Notes under the pieces: generated by a model
Told to the model about the DNA's origin: nothing
Databases searched by the model: none
What the model saw: the letters and a program-made list of their open reading frames with translations, nothing else
Shown: positions 63,752 to 64,000 of the stretch, in pieces
Numbering within the stretch: the stretch's first letter is position 1
How the letters are laid out: each line of letters begins with the position of its first letter
Source: Chlorokybus atmophyticus
Taxonomy: Eukaryota > Streptophyta > Chlorokybophyceae > Chlorokybales > Chlorokybaceae
Length of the DNA stretch: 64,000 bases
Assembly (NCBI GenBank): GCA_009103225.1
Contig: RHPI01000277.1
Span: 644,623-708,622 of the forward strand
Reading direction: 5' to 3'
Program-made: the position numbers and the translations under genes

Positions 63752-64000
63752 TTGTGGGCTCCAGTGTTGTTGCTATTGTAGCCACTGAAGTGGTTGCCAG
63801 TGTGGCCCCCAGTGTTGTTGCTGTTGTAGCCACTGAAGTTGTTGCCAGTGTGGCCCCCGGTGTTGTTGCTGTTGTAGCCACCGAGGTAGTTGTGGTTGTA
63901 GCTGTTGGCGGGCCTCAACTCTGGGAACTTGAGCCAGCAGACTGACTCCAAATGACCAGTCTTGTGACAGTGGTCGCAAACCAAAGTTGAGTATTCTTCG
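63752..64000 (-). CDS. Gypsy gag zinc-knuckle segment (partial)
   Basis: The frame enters from beyond the window end and reads EEYSTLVCDHCHKTGHLESV, then CWLKFPELRPANS. The CCHC knuckle is C-x2-C-x4-H-x4-C. It is followed by about three repeats of a 16-residue unit (GYNSNNTGGHTGNNFS), encoded by a 48-bp minisatellite. The frame runs directly into the Copia insertion at 63751 and, without it, continues into 58653. The N-terminal gag and 5' LTR lie outside the window. Confidence 0.8.

Larger units (their letters stand above)
51204..64000 (-). mobile_element. Ty3/Gypsy retrotransposon with embedded DNA methyltransferase (interrupted, 5' end off window)
   Basis: Order on the minus strand: gag zinc knuckle (64000-63752), an inserted Copia element (58654-63751), the rest of gag and aspartic protease (58653-about 55900), C5-methyltransferase (55756-54509), reverse transcriptase and RNase H (54698-52581), and integrase (52580-51204). 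Removing the Copia element and one TTGTG copy rejoins gag in frame. Lesions: a frame change near 55925, a stop in the protease tail, and a TAG at 52583-52581. The order PR-RT-RH-INT is Gypsy-type. The methyltransferase between PR and RT is the unusual part. Confidence 0.88.

Overview
This is a eukaryotic nuclear window, most likely from a green alga (Viridiplantae; I cannot place it further). The evidence is a plastid-targeted pheophorbide a oxygenase-like Rieske protein, a mitochondrial cardiolipin synthase, dense short introns with canonical GT/AG borders, and plant-type Copia and Gypsy retrotransposons. There are no bacterial operons or ribosome-binding sites. Exon models below were read by eye from splice signals and frame continuity, so individual borders may be off by a few bases.

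Layout. 1-7 kb holds decaying genes on the minus strand: a GT23-like fucosyltransferase, a fragment of an unknown gene family, and a short-chain dehydrogenase. 7-17 kb is repeat territory: a 1.6-kb dispersed repeat, a dead protein-kinase fragment, a complete but mutated pogo-like DNA transposon bounded by TA, a tRNA-derived tandem repeat, and a MITE of the same pogo family. 17-21 kb holds duplicated exon-like blocks, an assembly gap and a second copy of the unknown gene fragment. 21.8-33.6 kb is the healthy host-gene island: a nine-exon GOLD-domain protein (+), cardiolipin synthase (-) and a sixteen-exon PAO-like oxygenase (-). 34.9-36.4 kb holds a captured piece of cardiolipin synthase exon 1 beside a second copy of the dispersed repeat.

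36.9-50.4 kb looks like the cargo of one or more large DNA transposons. It contains a decayed Plavaka-like transposase (+). On the opposite strand is a C5-cytosine DNA methyltransferase with N-terminal zinc-finger and Tudor-like regions, then an OTU-like protease, another zinc-finger ORF and several unknown spliced genes. 51.2-64 kb is a Ty3/Gypsy element on the minus strand that encodes a second, unrelated DNA methyltransferase between protease and reverse transcriptase. A nearly intact Ty1/Copia element with 402-bp LTRs is inserted into its gag reading frame.

The most interesting signal is two independent cases, within about 20 kb, of a mobile element carrying its own cytosine methyltransferase: one in a retrotransposon and one beside a DNA-transposon transposase. 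This suggests that elements in this genome use DNA methylation for their own ends (inference). Gypsy-encoded methyltransferases are known from charophyte algae and Copia-encoded ones from dinoflagellates. I do not know of a described Plavaka-associated zinc-finger/Tudor/methyltransferase gene.
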